In this document: positions 1-6,697 of the stretch, piece by piece
How positions within the stretch are numbered: position 1 is the stretch's first letter
Layout: the number at the start of each line of letters is the position of its first letter
Virus record (IMG/VR): IMGVR_UViG_3300048546_000228
Span: 1 to 21,277 of that record
DNA length: 21,277 nt
Source of the DNA: a virus
Direction: 5' to 3' (one strand)
Notes under the pieces: generated by a model
What the model was told of the DNA's origin: nothing
The model's database searches: none
The model's input: only the letters and a program-made list of their open reading frames with translations
Translations under genes and position numbers: made by a program

Positions 1-1
1 C

Positions 2-457
2 GGTGGCGGCAGTGGCGGTGGCGGCAACTGCGGTGGTCAAGGTGGCGGTGCTGGCGGTGGCAATGGCAATGGCCAAGCGCAACTTAATTCGACAGGTCGA
101 GCTGGCAACGCAGGATATGGTGGCGGCGGTGGCGGCGGCGGCGCAGGAGGTGGTGGCTCTGCTTATGTCATTAACTGGGCTGCTGGTGGATATTGCGGGA
201 CTAGCACTGCTGGTGGGGGATACATTCTTCCTGGCTCTGGTGGCGGTGGTGGATCGTACTCTGGCTCTGGTGGCAGTGGCGGTGGTGGCGGTGGTGGTGC
301 AAGCAATTATACTTACGGTGCTGGCGGTGGCGGTGGCTGGGGTGCATCTGGAGGTGTTTCTCAAACAGGCAATGGTTCTGGCGGCAAAGCCATACAACCT
401 AATGGTCAAAGCTACACACTCAGCAATAGTGGAACGACTTACGGAGCGACATCATGA
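2..457 (+). CDS. Glycine-rich tail-fibre-like protein, C-terminal part (5' truncated)
   Basis: The gene runs in from the left edge and ends at the TGA at 455-457. The reading frame begins at base 2 and gives about 151 residues dominated by Gly runs broken by Ser, Asn, Ala and aromatic residues, closing with a Gly-poor tail (KAIQPNGQSYTLSNSGTTYGATS region, shown here only in part by its NGQSYTLSNSG core). An overlapping open frame starting at base 3 is a GC-repeat shadow made of Ala/Val. The stop overlaps the next ATG by 4 bp, which fixes this frame. Polyglycine-II-like domains of this look are known in phage fibre tips and adhesins, so a distal receptor-binding or fibre protein is likely. Without the N-terminus the family cannot be named. 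Confidence 0.72.
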   Translation, partial: GGGSGGGGNCGGQGGGAGGGNGNGQAQLNSTGRAGNAGYGGGGGGGGAGGGGSAYVINWAAGGYCGTSTAGGGYILPGSGGGGGSYSGSGGSGGGGGGGASNYTYGAGGGGGWGASGGVSQTGNGSGGKAIQPNGQSYTLSNSGTTYGATS

Positions 458-918
458 CTGAATACACCACTAGGTATCTTTGGAACATGACAATGTACAC
501 AAGTGAACAAGATGCTCAGACAGCAGCAGCAAAATTTGTTTCTGAGTTTAACACAAACTTTTTGTCTTATTGTGAGATACACATTGTCGAGCCTGATGTT
601 AAAAAATACAATGCATTAATCATCAATCCAGCAAACAAATTAACAACTCACCCTAAAGACCTTGCTGATGATGATCCAAGATATTTCAACCTTTCTTCTG
701 TTGAAGATGGAGATACTTATACGGGGATAAGAGCAGTCGCAGTAAAAAGAATACATAAAGAGCAATATGAAAGGTATGTGAGTTTGAGAAATTTAAAACA
801 AATAGTTAAAACGACTTTCCCTGCGAGGCTGGTTGACAACGACAATCAAGCGTTAAGAGATGGGGAGCATTCAAACCAAGAAATGATTGGCGTAACAGCT
901 CAATTCAACTATGGCTGA
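454..918 (+). CDS. Hypothetical protein, 154 aa
   Basis: The ATG overlaps the stop of the glycine-rich gene in an ATGA junction, so the two are probably translationally coupled. The product is soluble and mixed charged/aromatic, with no signal peptide or membrane segment and no motif I recognise. Its bases are visibly more AT-rich than the flanking glycine-rich gene and downstream structural genes. Its position directly after a fibre-like gene would suit a fibre chaperone or a fibre-associated protein, but nothing in the sequence proves that. The stop lies 8 bp inside the next small gene. Confidence 0.7.
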   Translation: MTEYTTRYLWNMTMYTSEQDAQTAAAKFVSEFNTNFLSYCEIHIVEPDVKKYNALIINPANKLTTHPKDLADDDPRYFNLSSVEDGDTYTGIRAVAVKRIHKEQYERYVSLRNLKQIVKTTFPARLVDNDNQALRDGEHSNQEMIGVTAQFNYG

Positions 919-1090
919 TATGGAGGAGCGCGTATCTGCGCTGGAAAAAGAAATGGCATCTCTTCAAACCGAAGTGAGAATACAATTTAAAGAGTTGTTC
1001 ACCAGAGTAAAGAGAGTCGAGGCTATCATGATTGGTGCTAGTGCTGCGATAATCATGATGTTGATAACTGTGCTAACAAAGATGGGGTGA
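911..1090 (+). CDS. XhlA-like small coiled-coil membrane protein, 59 aa
   Basis: The ATG at 911 overlaps the end of the preceding gene by 8 bp. The product begins with a heptad-like charged helix of about 35 residues (MADMEERVSALEKEMASLQT and on) followed by one hydrophobic segment (residues 38-56, with IGASAAIIMMLITVL). This coiled coil plus single C-terminal membrane span is the layout of the haemolysin XhlA / phage lysis accessory family. It lies just upstream of two other small membrane proteins and an endolysin, so a lysis role is a reasonable inference. It is short and could be a different membrane accessory protein. Confidence 0.66.
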   Translation: MADMEERVSALEKEMASLQTEVRIQFKELFTRVKRVEAIMIGASAAIIMMLITVLTKMG

Positions 1091-1094
1091 GAGC

Positions 1095-1295
1095 ATGACT
1101 ATGGAAAAGTTTTTGGCATGGAAAATTATGCCTCGATTCATGATGTTGGTGATGACGGTTATGTACATTCGTGTGATTGAGTGGTTCATGTCTCTACCAC
1201 AGGATGTTGTTAGCACTCAGGCCACTGCATTGACTGCCACCGTGACAGGTGCTATGACAGGTGCATTCGCTGTGTGGTTAGGATCAGAGAAATGA
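1095..1295 (+). CDS. Small two-span membrane protein, holin candidate
   Basis: This 66-aa protein begins four bases after the preceding stop and has two hydrophobic segments, about residues 13-32 (rich in Met) and 42-62 (TALTATVTGAMTGAFAVWLG). A short polar link with a Pro separates them, and the last residues are charged. Two spans in about 65 aa fits class II holins, and the endolysin gene is only about 450 bp downstream. Its TGA overlaps the next ATG by 3-4 bp. No family signature was recognised, so holin is an inference from topology and neighbours. Confidence 0.66.
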   Translation: MTMEKFLAWKIMPRFMMLVMTVMYIRVIEWFMSLPQDVVSTQATALTATVTGAMTGAFAVWLGSEK

Positions 1296-1747
1296 TGGCT
1301 CTTCTGGGAAGTCTGCTTGGCTTCGGATCATCGTTTCTCCCGTCTGTTCTTGATTACTTCAAGGCAAACCAGCAACAAAAACACCGCATTGAAATGATGC
1401 AAATAGAAACAGATCTTGCTCAAAGACGCAGCGAAATGAAATTGGTTGAGCTAGATAAAAAGGCAGACATCGAAGAAACAAAAGGTTTGTATGCACATGA
1501 CCGATCTATTGACGCTGGAGGCTTTGTCAACGCTCTCAGGGGCAGCGTTCGCCCTATCATTACTTATGCCTTTTTCGGATTGTTCGTAGCCACGAAAGTT
1601 GTAATTATGGTCAAAGTCACGCAAGCTGGTGGTGATTGGATGCAAGCAGTTGACTTGATGTGGGATGGAGAAACGTCTGGACTGTTCAGTGCGGTCTTGG
1701 CGTTTTGGTTTGGGAATCGTGCGATCACGAAGTATGCGGGGAAGTAG
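1292..1747 (+). CDS. GTA-type 3TM holin family protein
   Basis: The start chosen is ATG 1292, which overlaps the preceding stop (ATGA); an in-frame GTG 18 bp upstream and an ATG 3 bp downstream also exist. The product is 151 aa. It has an amphipathic N-terminus with Gly/Leu/Ser (residues 3-20), a long charged helix rich in Gln, Glu and Lys (about 25-65), the conserved-looking stretch around LRGSVRPIITYAFFGLFVA, and a terminal hydrophobic segment ending LAFWFGNRAITK. This order and the RSVRP and WFGNR blocks match what I know of the holin family associated with gene-transfer-agent release (Pfam GTA_holin_3TM). It lies immediately before the endolysin, so a role in membrane permeabilisation is likely. 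Confidence 0.72.
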   Translation: MMALLGSLLGFGSSFLPSVLDYFKANQQQKHRIEMMQIETDLAQRRSEMKLVELDKKADIEETKGLYAHDRSIDAGGFVNALRGSVRPIITYAFFGLFVATKVVIMVKVTQAGGDWMQAVDLMWDGETSGLFSAVLAFWFGNRAITKYAGK

Positions 1748-1749
1748 CC

Positions 1750-2202
1750 ATGGGATACAAGTTAGGAAAACGAAGCCTATCAAGGCTAGAAGGTGTCAAC
1801 GAAAATCTGGTAACTGTCGTGAAGTACGCCATCGGCGTTACGAAACAAGACTTTTCAGTGATTTGCGGATTGAGGACGATAGAAGAGCAAAAAGCTCTTG
1901 TCGCAAAAGGTGCCAGCCAAACAATGAAAAGCAAGCACATTCACGGCAATGCTGTCGACTTGATGGCTTACGTTGATGGTGGTCGTTGGGAGCTTAACCT
2001 TTACGACGAGATTGCTGATGCGATGAAAGAAGCTGCTGCAGCCTCTGGAGTTAAGATCAAGTGGGGTGCAGCTTGGACAGTCGACTCTCTCGGGGATTGG
2101 GAGGGAACTGCGGAGAATGCGATGAACAGCTACATTGACATTCGCAGGTCACAAGGTCGTAGGCCATTCATAGATGCACCTCATTTTGAGCTAGCTTTTT
2201 AA
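1750..2202 (+). CDS. Endolysin: M15-family L-alanyl-D-glutamate endopeptidase
   Basis: The ATG at 1750 lies two bases after the preceding stop; the upstream extension of the same frame overlaps the holin gene and was discarded. The 150-aa product has the zinc peptidase signature SKHIHGNAVDL at residues 61-71 (ligands H63 and D70). It also has DAPHFEL at 142-148, where H145 is the third ligand and D142 the likely catalytic acid in the usual D-x-x-H arrangement. A conserved LRTIEEQKALVAKG segment lies at 41-54. These match M15C peptidases such as the T5 endolysin, which cut the L-Ala-D-Glu bond of peptidoglycan. No signal peptide or cell-wall-binding domain is visible, so it would need the neighbouring holin-type proteins for release. 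Confidence 0.92.
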   Translation: MGYKLGKRSLSRLEGVNENLVTVVKYAIGVTKQDFSVICGLRTIEEQKALVAKGASQTMKSKHIHGNAVDLMAYVDGGRWELNLYDEIADAMKEAAAASGVKIKWGAAWTVDSLGDWEGTAENAMNSYIDIRRSQGRRPFIDAPHFELAF

Positions 2203-2203
2203 T

Positions 2204-4114
2204 ATGACTTTTTCTCTGATAAAATATAACTCAGGGATTGTTAAAGACACCACAGAATATTCTGCTGGTAAGAATGGGCCATTTTACGTTGACAGTGATC
2301 TTGTCCGCTTTGTCAATGGTTACCCAGAGAAAATTGGTGGCTGGCAAAAAGATGCGTTTTATGCATTAGATCCTGCTGGAGAAGCAACGTCTACTGAAGC
2401 TACATTGACTGGTGTTGGTCGGAAGATGGTTTTCTGGAGAGCAGTCGATGGTGTTGACAGGATAGCCGTCGGGACGCACAACCATCTTTATATAATTCAA
2501 AACAATGCAATCTATGACATAACACCACTGCGGAAAACCACGAGCAACCTCTCTAATCCTTTAGTGGTGACCAATGGCAGCACGACTATCACTGTGACCG
2601 ACAATGCGCATGGAGCTTCAGATGGTGATTGGGTTGTAATAAACTCTGCCACTGCTACAGGAGGGATCCCCGCAGACACGATCAACAGAATGTCTGGCTA
2701 CCAAATAACTTTCATTGACACTAATTCTTATTCGATACAATCCCCATCAGCTGCAACGAGCGGAGCCACAGGTGGCGGCACGACAATAGACATAAAATAC
2801 CTGATCGGATCCAATGATGGGCTGGGAACCCAGAGTGCTGCTCCAGCTTTGGGTTGGGGTGTTGGTGGATGGAATGAATCAACTTGGAACACGCCAAGAT
2901 CTTTGTCTTTGTCTCAAGTCAGTCTTGAAAGTTCTGTTTGGAGCTTGAATCTTTGGGGAGAAGATCTTCTTGCAACAGTTAGAGGCCATGATGTTTATTA
3001 TTGGGACACATCTTCTAATGTTACGAGCAGAGCAGTTTTGGTGTCATCAATAGCCGAGGCAGCTTCTGTCCCAGTTCAAATAAGAACCTCTGTCGTTAGT
3101 TTCCCAGACAGACACTTTATAGCTGGTGGGGCCAGCGTTTACGTCGCAGCTGATGGAAGCTCTGGTGACTTGGATCCGATGTTGGTCCGATGGTCAACTC
3201 AAGAAGACTTTACGAAGTTTGCACCAACAGCAACCAACACAGCTGGCGATCAACGGTTGGAAGTTGGCACAAAAATAATCACAATGGTCAATACCCGAGA
3301 AGAAACTATAATAAGCACCGACGAGGCTATTTATGGCATGACGTTCGTTGGTGCACCATTTATATTCTCTTTCCGATTGCTGGCCACTGGAGTTGGTGCC
3401 AATGGCATAAACTCGATGATCGCTATTGATGGCAATGTATATTGGATGAGCAACAGATCTTTTTACGTTTATGATGGTGTTGTCAAAGAGATTCCTTGTT
3501 CCGTAAAACATTTTGTTTTCGACAGAATGCAAGGCCGTTATTTCGACAAGACTGCAGTCGGTCATAATGTTGAATTCAACGAGGTCACTTGGTTCTATGT
3601 TTCTGACCAGAACACAGCTGCTGATAATCCTGAGCCAGACAGCTATGTTTCTTACAACTATGCTGAAAATGCTTGGTCTATTGGAGCTATGGACAGGACG
3701 GTCTGGAATGATGCGTTTGGCTCTCGAGAAAAACCATTCGCATTTGATGCAGGTGGTCATTTGTATAATCAAGAGACAGGAACAAGCGCAGATGGCGCAG
3801 CTATGAATTGCTTTATTGAAGGTGCGCCAAGAGAAATGACGACAGAAGGCAACGATCTTTATATGGTTGACAGGATAATCCCAGACATCACAATGGGAGC
3901 CAACAGCACAGTTTCAGTTTTCATGAATACTCGCAAGTTTCCGAATGCTTCCGAGACTTCTAAAGGTCCATTCAACATCACCTCCACAACCGAAAAGATC
4001 AGCACCAGAGTCAAAGGTCGACAAATAGCTTTAAAGTTCCAAAGCACAGGAACCCAAGACGAATGGCAGCTTGGAGACTTTAGAATTGACTTAAGACAGG
4101 ATGGCCCGAGATGA
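2204..4114 (+). CDS. Neck/tail structural protein, P22 gp10-like or T7 nozzle-like
   Basis: This 636-aa protein starts one base after the endolysin stop. It is beta-rich with repeated short W/Y-containing strands. A block near residues 365-400 (ISTDEAIYGM, then a Phe/Ser/Leu strand and TGVGANG) resembles the propeller core of P22 gp10-type tail stabilisation proteins and T7 gp12-type nozzle proteins. Residues about 105-195 look like an inserted beta-sandwich (TITVTDNAHGASDGD, later ITFIDTNSYSI) of a kind common in phage structural proteins. No membrane segment or signal peptide is seen. Its stop overlaps the next ATG by 4 bp. A short-tailed-phage neck or tail component is the best call; the exact family is not certain. 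Confidence 0.68.
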   Translation: MTFSLIKYNSGIVKDTTEYSAGKNGPFYVDSDLVRFVNGYPEKIGGWQKDAFYALDPAGEATSTEATLTGVGRKMVFWRAVDGVDRIAVGTHNHLYIIQNNAIYDITPLRKTTSNLSNPLVVTNGSTTITVTDNAHGASDGDWVVINSATATGGIPADTINRMSGYQITFIDTNSYSIQSPSAATSGATGGGTTIDIKYLIGSNDGLGTQSAAPALGWGVGGWNESTWNTPRSLSLSQVSLESSVWSLNLWGEDLLATVRGHDVYYWDTSSNVTSRAVLVSSIAEAASVPVQIRTSVVSFPDRHFIAGGASVYVAADGSSGDLDPMLVRWSTQEDFTKFAPTATNTAGDQRLEVGTKIITMVNTREETIISTDEAIYGMTFVGAPFIFSFRLLATGVGANGINSMIAIDGNVYWMSNRSFYVYDGVVKEIPCSVKHFVFDRMQGRYFDKTAVGHNVEFNEVTWFYVSDQNTAADNPEPDSYVSYNYAENAWSIGAMDRTVWNDAFGSREKPFAFDAGGHLYNQETGTSADGAAMNCFIEGAPREMTTEGNDLYMVDRIIPDITMGANSTVSVFMNTRKFPNASETSKGPFNITSTTEKISTRVKGRQIALKFQSTGTQDEWQLGDFRIDLRQDGPR

Positions 4115-4299
4115 ACCAGCCAGCAGCCCCACTAGCAGTCTTAAGGTTGCCAACTCCTCCAGAGGAGTATCACCGGAGTTATATGGCACGCTTGACCAAT
4201 ACAATCGAGTTAGAAAAACAGGCAACTTATTTTGCCAACTCAGCAGGTCTTAATTCAGCCACAGAGCAAGCTGAAGCTACAGCGTGGTTCATTGGGTAA
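4111..4299 (+). CDS. Small conserved-type virion-operon protein, 62 aa
   Basis: The ATG overlaps the stop of the 636-aa gene (ATGA) and the TAA overlaps the next ATG by one base, so translation is probably coupled on both sides. The product starts with a Pro/Ala/Leu-rich stretch (LRLPTPPEEY) and continues as a polar helix (RLTNTIELEKQATYFANSAG). There is no membrane segment. Short proteins of this kind often sit between neck and decoration genes in short-tailed phages, but I cannot assign a function. Confidence 0.72.
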   Translation: MNQPAAPLAVLRLPTPPEEYHRSYMARLTNTIELEKQATYFANSAGLNSATEQAEATAWFIG

Positions 4300-4628
4300 T
4301 GGCTAACAACTATAAAAACGCGAAAGTTGATTTGACGGGAACAGGAGCAACTGTCCTTTATACAGCTCCCAATGCGACCACCACATTAATCAAGTCATTG
4401 CTTGTTTCTGAAGACAGCGGCAATGCTGACACAATCACCGTCACAATCACAGATGCAGCCTCATCTCCTGCGACTTTCTCTTTATTTAAAGTCAAGGCTG
4501 TGGGTGCGAATGCGACTGTTGAGCTTTTGACGCAGCCTTTGGTCGTTCAAGAAGATGAGATAATAAAAGTCACCGCAGCCACAGGAAACAGGTTGCACGT
4601 TGTGGCATCATTGCTGGAGATAAGTTAA
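4299..4628 (+). CDS. Small beta-sandwich virion protein candidate, 109 aa
   Basis: The start is ATG 4299, one base inside the preceding TAA; a GTG 15 bp upstream is in frame but less likely. The product alternates short Thr/Val-rich strands (KVDLTGTGATVLYTAPNAT, IKSLLVSEDS, DTITVTITDAA, LLTQPLVVQEDEIIKVTAAT). This strongly suggests a compact beta-sandwich with no catalytic motif, signal peptide or membrane span. Proteins of this type are common as virion decoration or head-tail proteins. The role is inferred from fold style and location between structural genes. Confidence 0.7.
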   Translation: MANNYKNAKVDLTGTGATVLYTAPNATTTLIKSLLVSEDSGNADTITVTITDAASSPATFSLFKVKAVGANATVELLTQPLVVQEDEIIKVTAATGNRLHVVASLLEIS

Positions 4629-4678
4629 TGATTTACTACTCACGCAATATAAACTAAAATTAGTCAAAGGAATCTTTC
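4629..4678 (+). promoter_or_regulatory. Intergenic gap with candidate sigma70-like promoter
   Basis: This 50-bp AT-rich gap is the longest non-coding stretch in the late arm. It contains TTTACT at 4632-4637 and TAAAAT at 4655-4660, separated by exactly 17 bp, which is a plausible -35/-10 pair. AAAGG at 4666-4670 would act as the Shine-Dalgarno for the ATG at 4679. Initiation at the expected distance would give a leader of only about a dozen bases, barely keeping the ribosome site, which weakens the call. Confidence 0.33.
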
Positions 4679-5962
4679 ATGGCTACAGCAGGTGCATTGA
4701 CAGGACTGACAGGCGAGACAACTGAAGAGGAGTCTGTGCCTGTTGAATATGGCGTTTTCCAAAACACTGCAGTCACTCAAGATCCCAACATTGACCTCCA
4801 AACAATGTATGGAACTGCGGCTGTCCCAACTCTGACTTGGGTGACCCAGATCCAAACAGGTGAGCGGAGCTTTGATCCTAGTAGCCAGTTCGACAACTCG
4901 ATGCTTGAGGATTATCAAAAGCTAGTCGACTCTCAAGGCCAACCAACAGGCATGATGGGTCCAGGACAGATCAGCAAGCAAGTCACCGGAGACACTTTGA
5001 GCCAGCTGGGGCAGACAGTTGGAGCTTCCGCAGGAGCAGCTTTGGTTGATCCATATATGTCTGGGGATTCTGGGGCCAAGCTGTTAGCAGGAGCCAAAGG
5101 TGCATTCAAAGATCTTCCCTCCGAGTTAGTTGCGGACAGCACCAAGGCAGGTTACAAAATTTTAGAGACTGGATTGTCTGACAATGCAGTTTATTACCCA
5201 GAGCTTTCGAACAAAGCAACAGCCGCAGCAACTGGCAATGAGGCTGCTTATAATGCACTCAAAGACAGCTCAGAAGTTGTCAATGGCAGGAGAGTTTATG
5301 AGGCTGGTGCGCTTGACAAATTGCCGGAAGGTGTTGAAAGCAACATAGCCGCAGAAGCAATAACATCATCTTCAACAGCCCCAACATTCTTCGAAGGTGT
5401 GGGCAACAGGCTTTGGGGCGAAGGTGCCAAGGCCAACTGGAGTGCGGCTGGTGGGGCTGGTTTGGCAGCTTTCGGAGTCAACCTGCTCATGGGCAAGAAG
5501 CCCAAAGAGGCAGCTAAGTCTGCAGGAGCTTCTGCTATCGGGATGGCTCTCGGAAATGCTATACTTCCAGGACTCGGTGGAGTTGTTGGCAGCATGCTGG
5601 GTGGTGCTTTGGGTGGCAGGGTAATATGCAATGAGCTGATGCGCCAAGGCTTGATGGACAGGCAGAGTGTGATCCTTGACTATCGATTCACGAGAGACTA
5701 TCTTTCCCCGCAGCACGTCAATGGATATCACGTTTGGGCAGTGTGGATGGTCAAGCAGATGCGCAAAGGTCGCTTTGTCGGTTTGTGGAAACACCTAGCC
5801 CAACACAGGTCGAATGAGATTGCTTACATATATGGCCAGAGAACCAAGCCAGACTATCTAGGCAAGATTTACCGGAAGATATTAGAACCAACATGCTGGG
5901 TTGTTGGCGCGTTCACAAAAAAGACAGACTGGTCTGTTCTTTACAAAACCAAGGAGGCTTAG
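4679..5962 (+). CDS. Glycine-zipper virion protein with conserved C-terminal block
   Basis: The 427-aa product has an acidic, Gln/Ser-rich N-terminal half and a Gly/Ala-rich hydrophobic stretch at about 255-320. The pattern there (AAGGAGLAAFGVNLLMG, then ILPGLGGVVGSMLGGALGG) is a glycine zipper able to insert in membranes. The last 110 residues begin RVICNELMRQGLMDRQS and are rich in Arg, Trp and Tyr; I have the impression that this block recurs in phages of alphaproteobacteria, but I cannot name it. The gene stands between structural genes and abuts the next start (TAGATG). A virion protein that contacts or crosses the host envelope is plausible. A glycine-zipper lysis or assembly factor is an alternative. 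Confidence 0.66.
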   Translation: MATAGALTGLTGETTEEESVPVEYGVFQNTAVTQDPNIDLQTMYGTAAVPTLTWVTQIQTGERSFDPSSQFDNSMLEDYQKLVDSQGQPTGMMGPGQISKQVTGDTLSQLGQTVGASAGAALVDPYMSGDSGAKLLAGAKGAFKDLPSELVADSTKAGYKILETGLSDNAVYYPELSNKATAAATGNEAAYNALKDSSEVVNGRRVYEAGALDKLPEGVESNIAAEAITSSSTAPTFFEGVGNRLWGEGAKANWSAAGGAGLAAFGVNLLMGKKPKEAAKSAGASAIGMALGNAILPGLGGVVGSMLGGALGGRVICNELMRQGLMDRQSVILDYRFTRDYLSPQHVNGYHVWAVWMVKQMRKGRFVGLWKHLAQHRSNEIAYIYGQRTKPDYLGKIYRKILEPTCWVVGAFTKKTDWSVLYKTKEA

Positions 5963-6256
5963 ATGGCCGAACAAATGCCTGATATGCGTGGAGCGAATAT
6001 GGATGCTGGAATGGATCCGAGAGCACGCGAAGCGATGATGCAGCCGGACGAAGAGATCGCAGCAGTTCTTTTGGCTCGATTGTCGAACATGTCTCCTGAG
6101 GAGCTTGGTCGTCTGGACGAAGCGATCACCCCTGAAGTTGCTCGGATCCTAATAAAGTTGATCCCAGAGCTGGCGCAGCTTATAGAAGCGGTTGAAGGGC
6201 AACAAGCAGCTCCGCAACAAGCAGCTCCGCAGATGGGTGCTTTGGGCGGTATGTGA
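5963..6256 (+). CDS. Hypothetical Met/Gln-rich protein, 97 aa
   Basis: The ATG directly follows the preceding TAG. Residues 1-30 are Met/Asp/Arg-rich and probably disordered, and 30-75 form two amphipathic helices (EEIAAVLLARLSNMSPEEL, then ITPEVARILIKLIPELAQL). The tail carries a QQAAP duplication encoded by a 15-bp tandem repeat. There is no membrane span. The stop overlaps the next ATG by one base. It may be a small internal virion or assembly protein, inferred only from its position. Confidence 0.7.
   Translation: MAEQMPDMRGANMDAGMDPRAREAMMQPDEEIAAVLLARLSNMSPEELGRLDEAITPEVARILIKLIPELAQLIEAVEGQQAAPQQAAPQMGALGGM
6200..6229 (+). repeat. 15-bp perfect tandem duplication
   Basis: CAACAAGCAGCTCCG occurs twice back to back, encoding two copies of QQAAP near the C-terminus of the 97-aa protein. 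The copies are identical, so the duplication is probably recent and could vary between related phages. Confidence 0.85.
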
Positions 6257-6696
6257 TGGATGTTCGGAGAGCTGGGCCACTCGATATTTCGGCGATTATT
6301 GCGCTTCTTATGGAGATGCATAAAAACACCGAGATTCCCGTCTCACCGATAAGCAGTGAAAAGCTGGTCGCCAAGATCAGCGAAGCAATACACAGAGGCA
6401 TAGTGTTCGTGGCGATCGACGAAAAGAACAAAATATCAGGATCAATCGGAGGAACAATCAGCACTGACTGGTGGTCTGATGAAAGGCATCTTTCTGATAT
6501 GTGGTTTTATGTTTCTGAGGCCAGCCGAAAAACCAGAGTCGCTTATGAGTTAGTCAAAAATTTTATTGGTATGGCAAAAGAAGCAAAAGTTCCTGTCCGG
6601 CTGGGGCATGTTTATTCCGGCGATATGGATCGCAAAGACAACTTTTTTGAAAGACTTGGCCTAGTAAAAGCTGGGTCTTTATTCGTGGGGACGTAA
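6256..6696 (+). CDS. GNAT-family N-acetyltransferase
   Basis: The start is ATG 6256, overlapping the preceding TGA by one base; a GTG three bases upstream is in frame. The 146-aa product follows the GNAT order: N-terminal VRRAGPLDISAIIALLMEMH helix, beta hairpin VFVAIDEKNKISGSIGG (50-66), the WFYVSEASRKTRVAYELV acetyl-CoA loop and helix (83-100), and terminal FFERLGLVKAG (130-140). The loop reads R-K-T-R-V-A, so the usual small glycine of the R/Q-x-x-G-x-G/A motif is replaced; activity may be altered. GNAT genes among structural genes are known in marine podoviruses, where the substrate is unknown. Here a virion or host protein target is possible. Confidence 0.82.
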   Translation: MDVRRAGPLDISAIIALLMEMHKNTEIPVSPISSEKLVAKISEAIHRGIVFVAIDEKNKISGSIGGTISTDWWSDERHLSDMWFYVSEASRKTRVAYELVKNFIGMAKEAKVPVRLGHVYSGDMDRKDNFFERLGLVKAGSLFVGT

Positions 6697-6697
6697 A

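Noticed and set aside
3-461. 152-aa Ala/Val-rich open frame on the plus strand
   Set aside because: It is the off-frame reading of GGT/GGC codons; the in-frame glycine-rich reading ends in a 4-bp overlap with the next gene and has typical fibre composition.
3194-3772. 192-aa open frame on the minus strand inside the 636-aa structural gene
   Set aside because: It is a shadow of a well-supported plus-strand gene, with no ribosome site or coherent domain.
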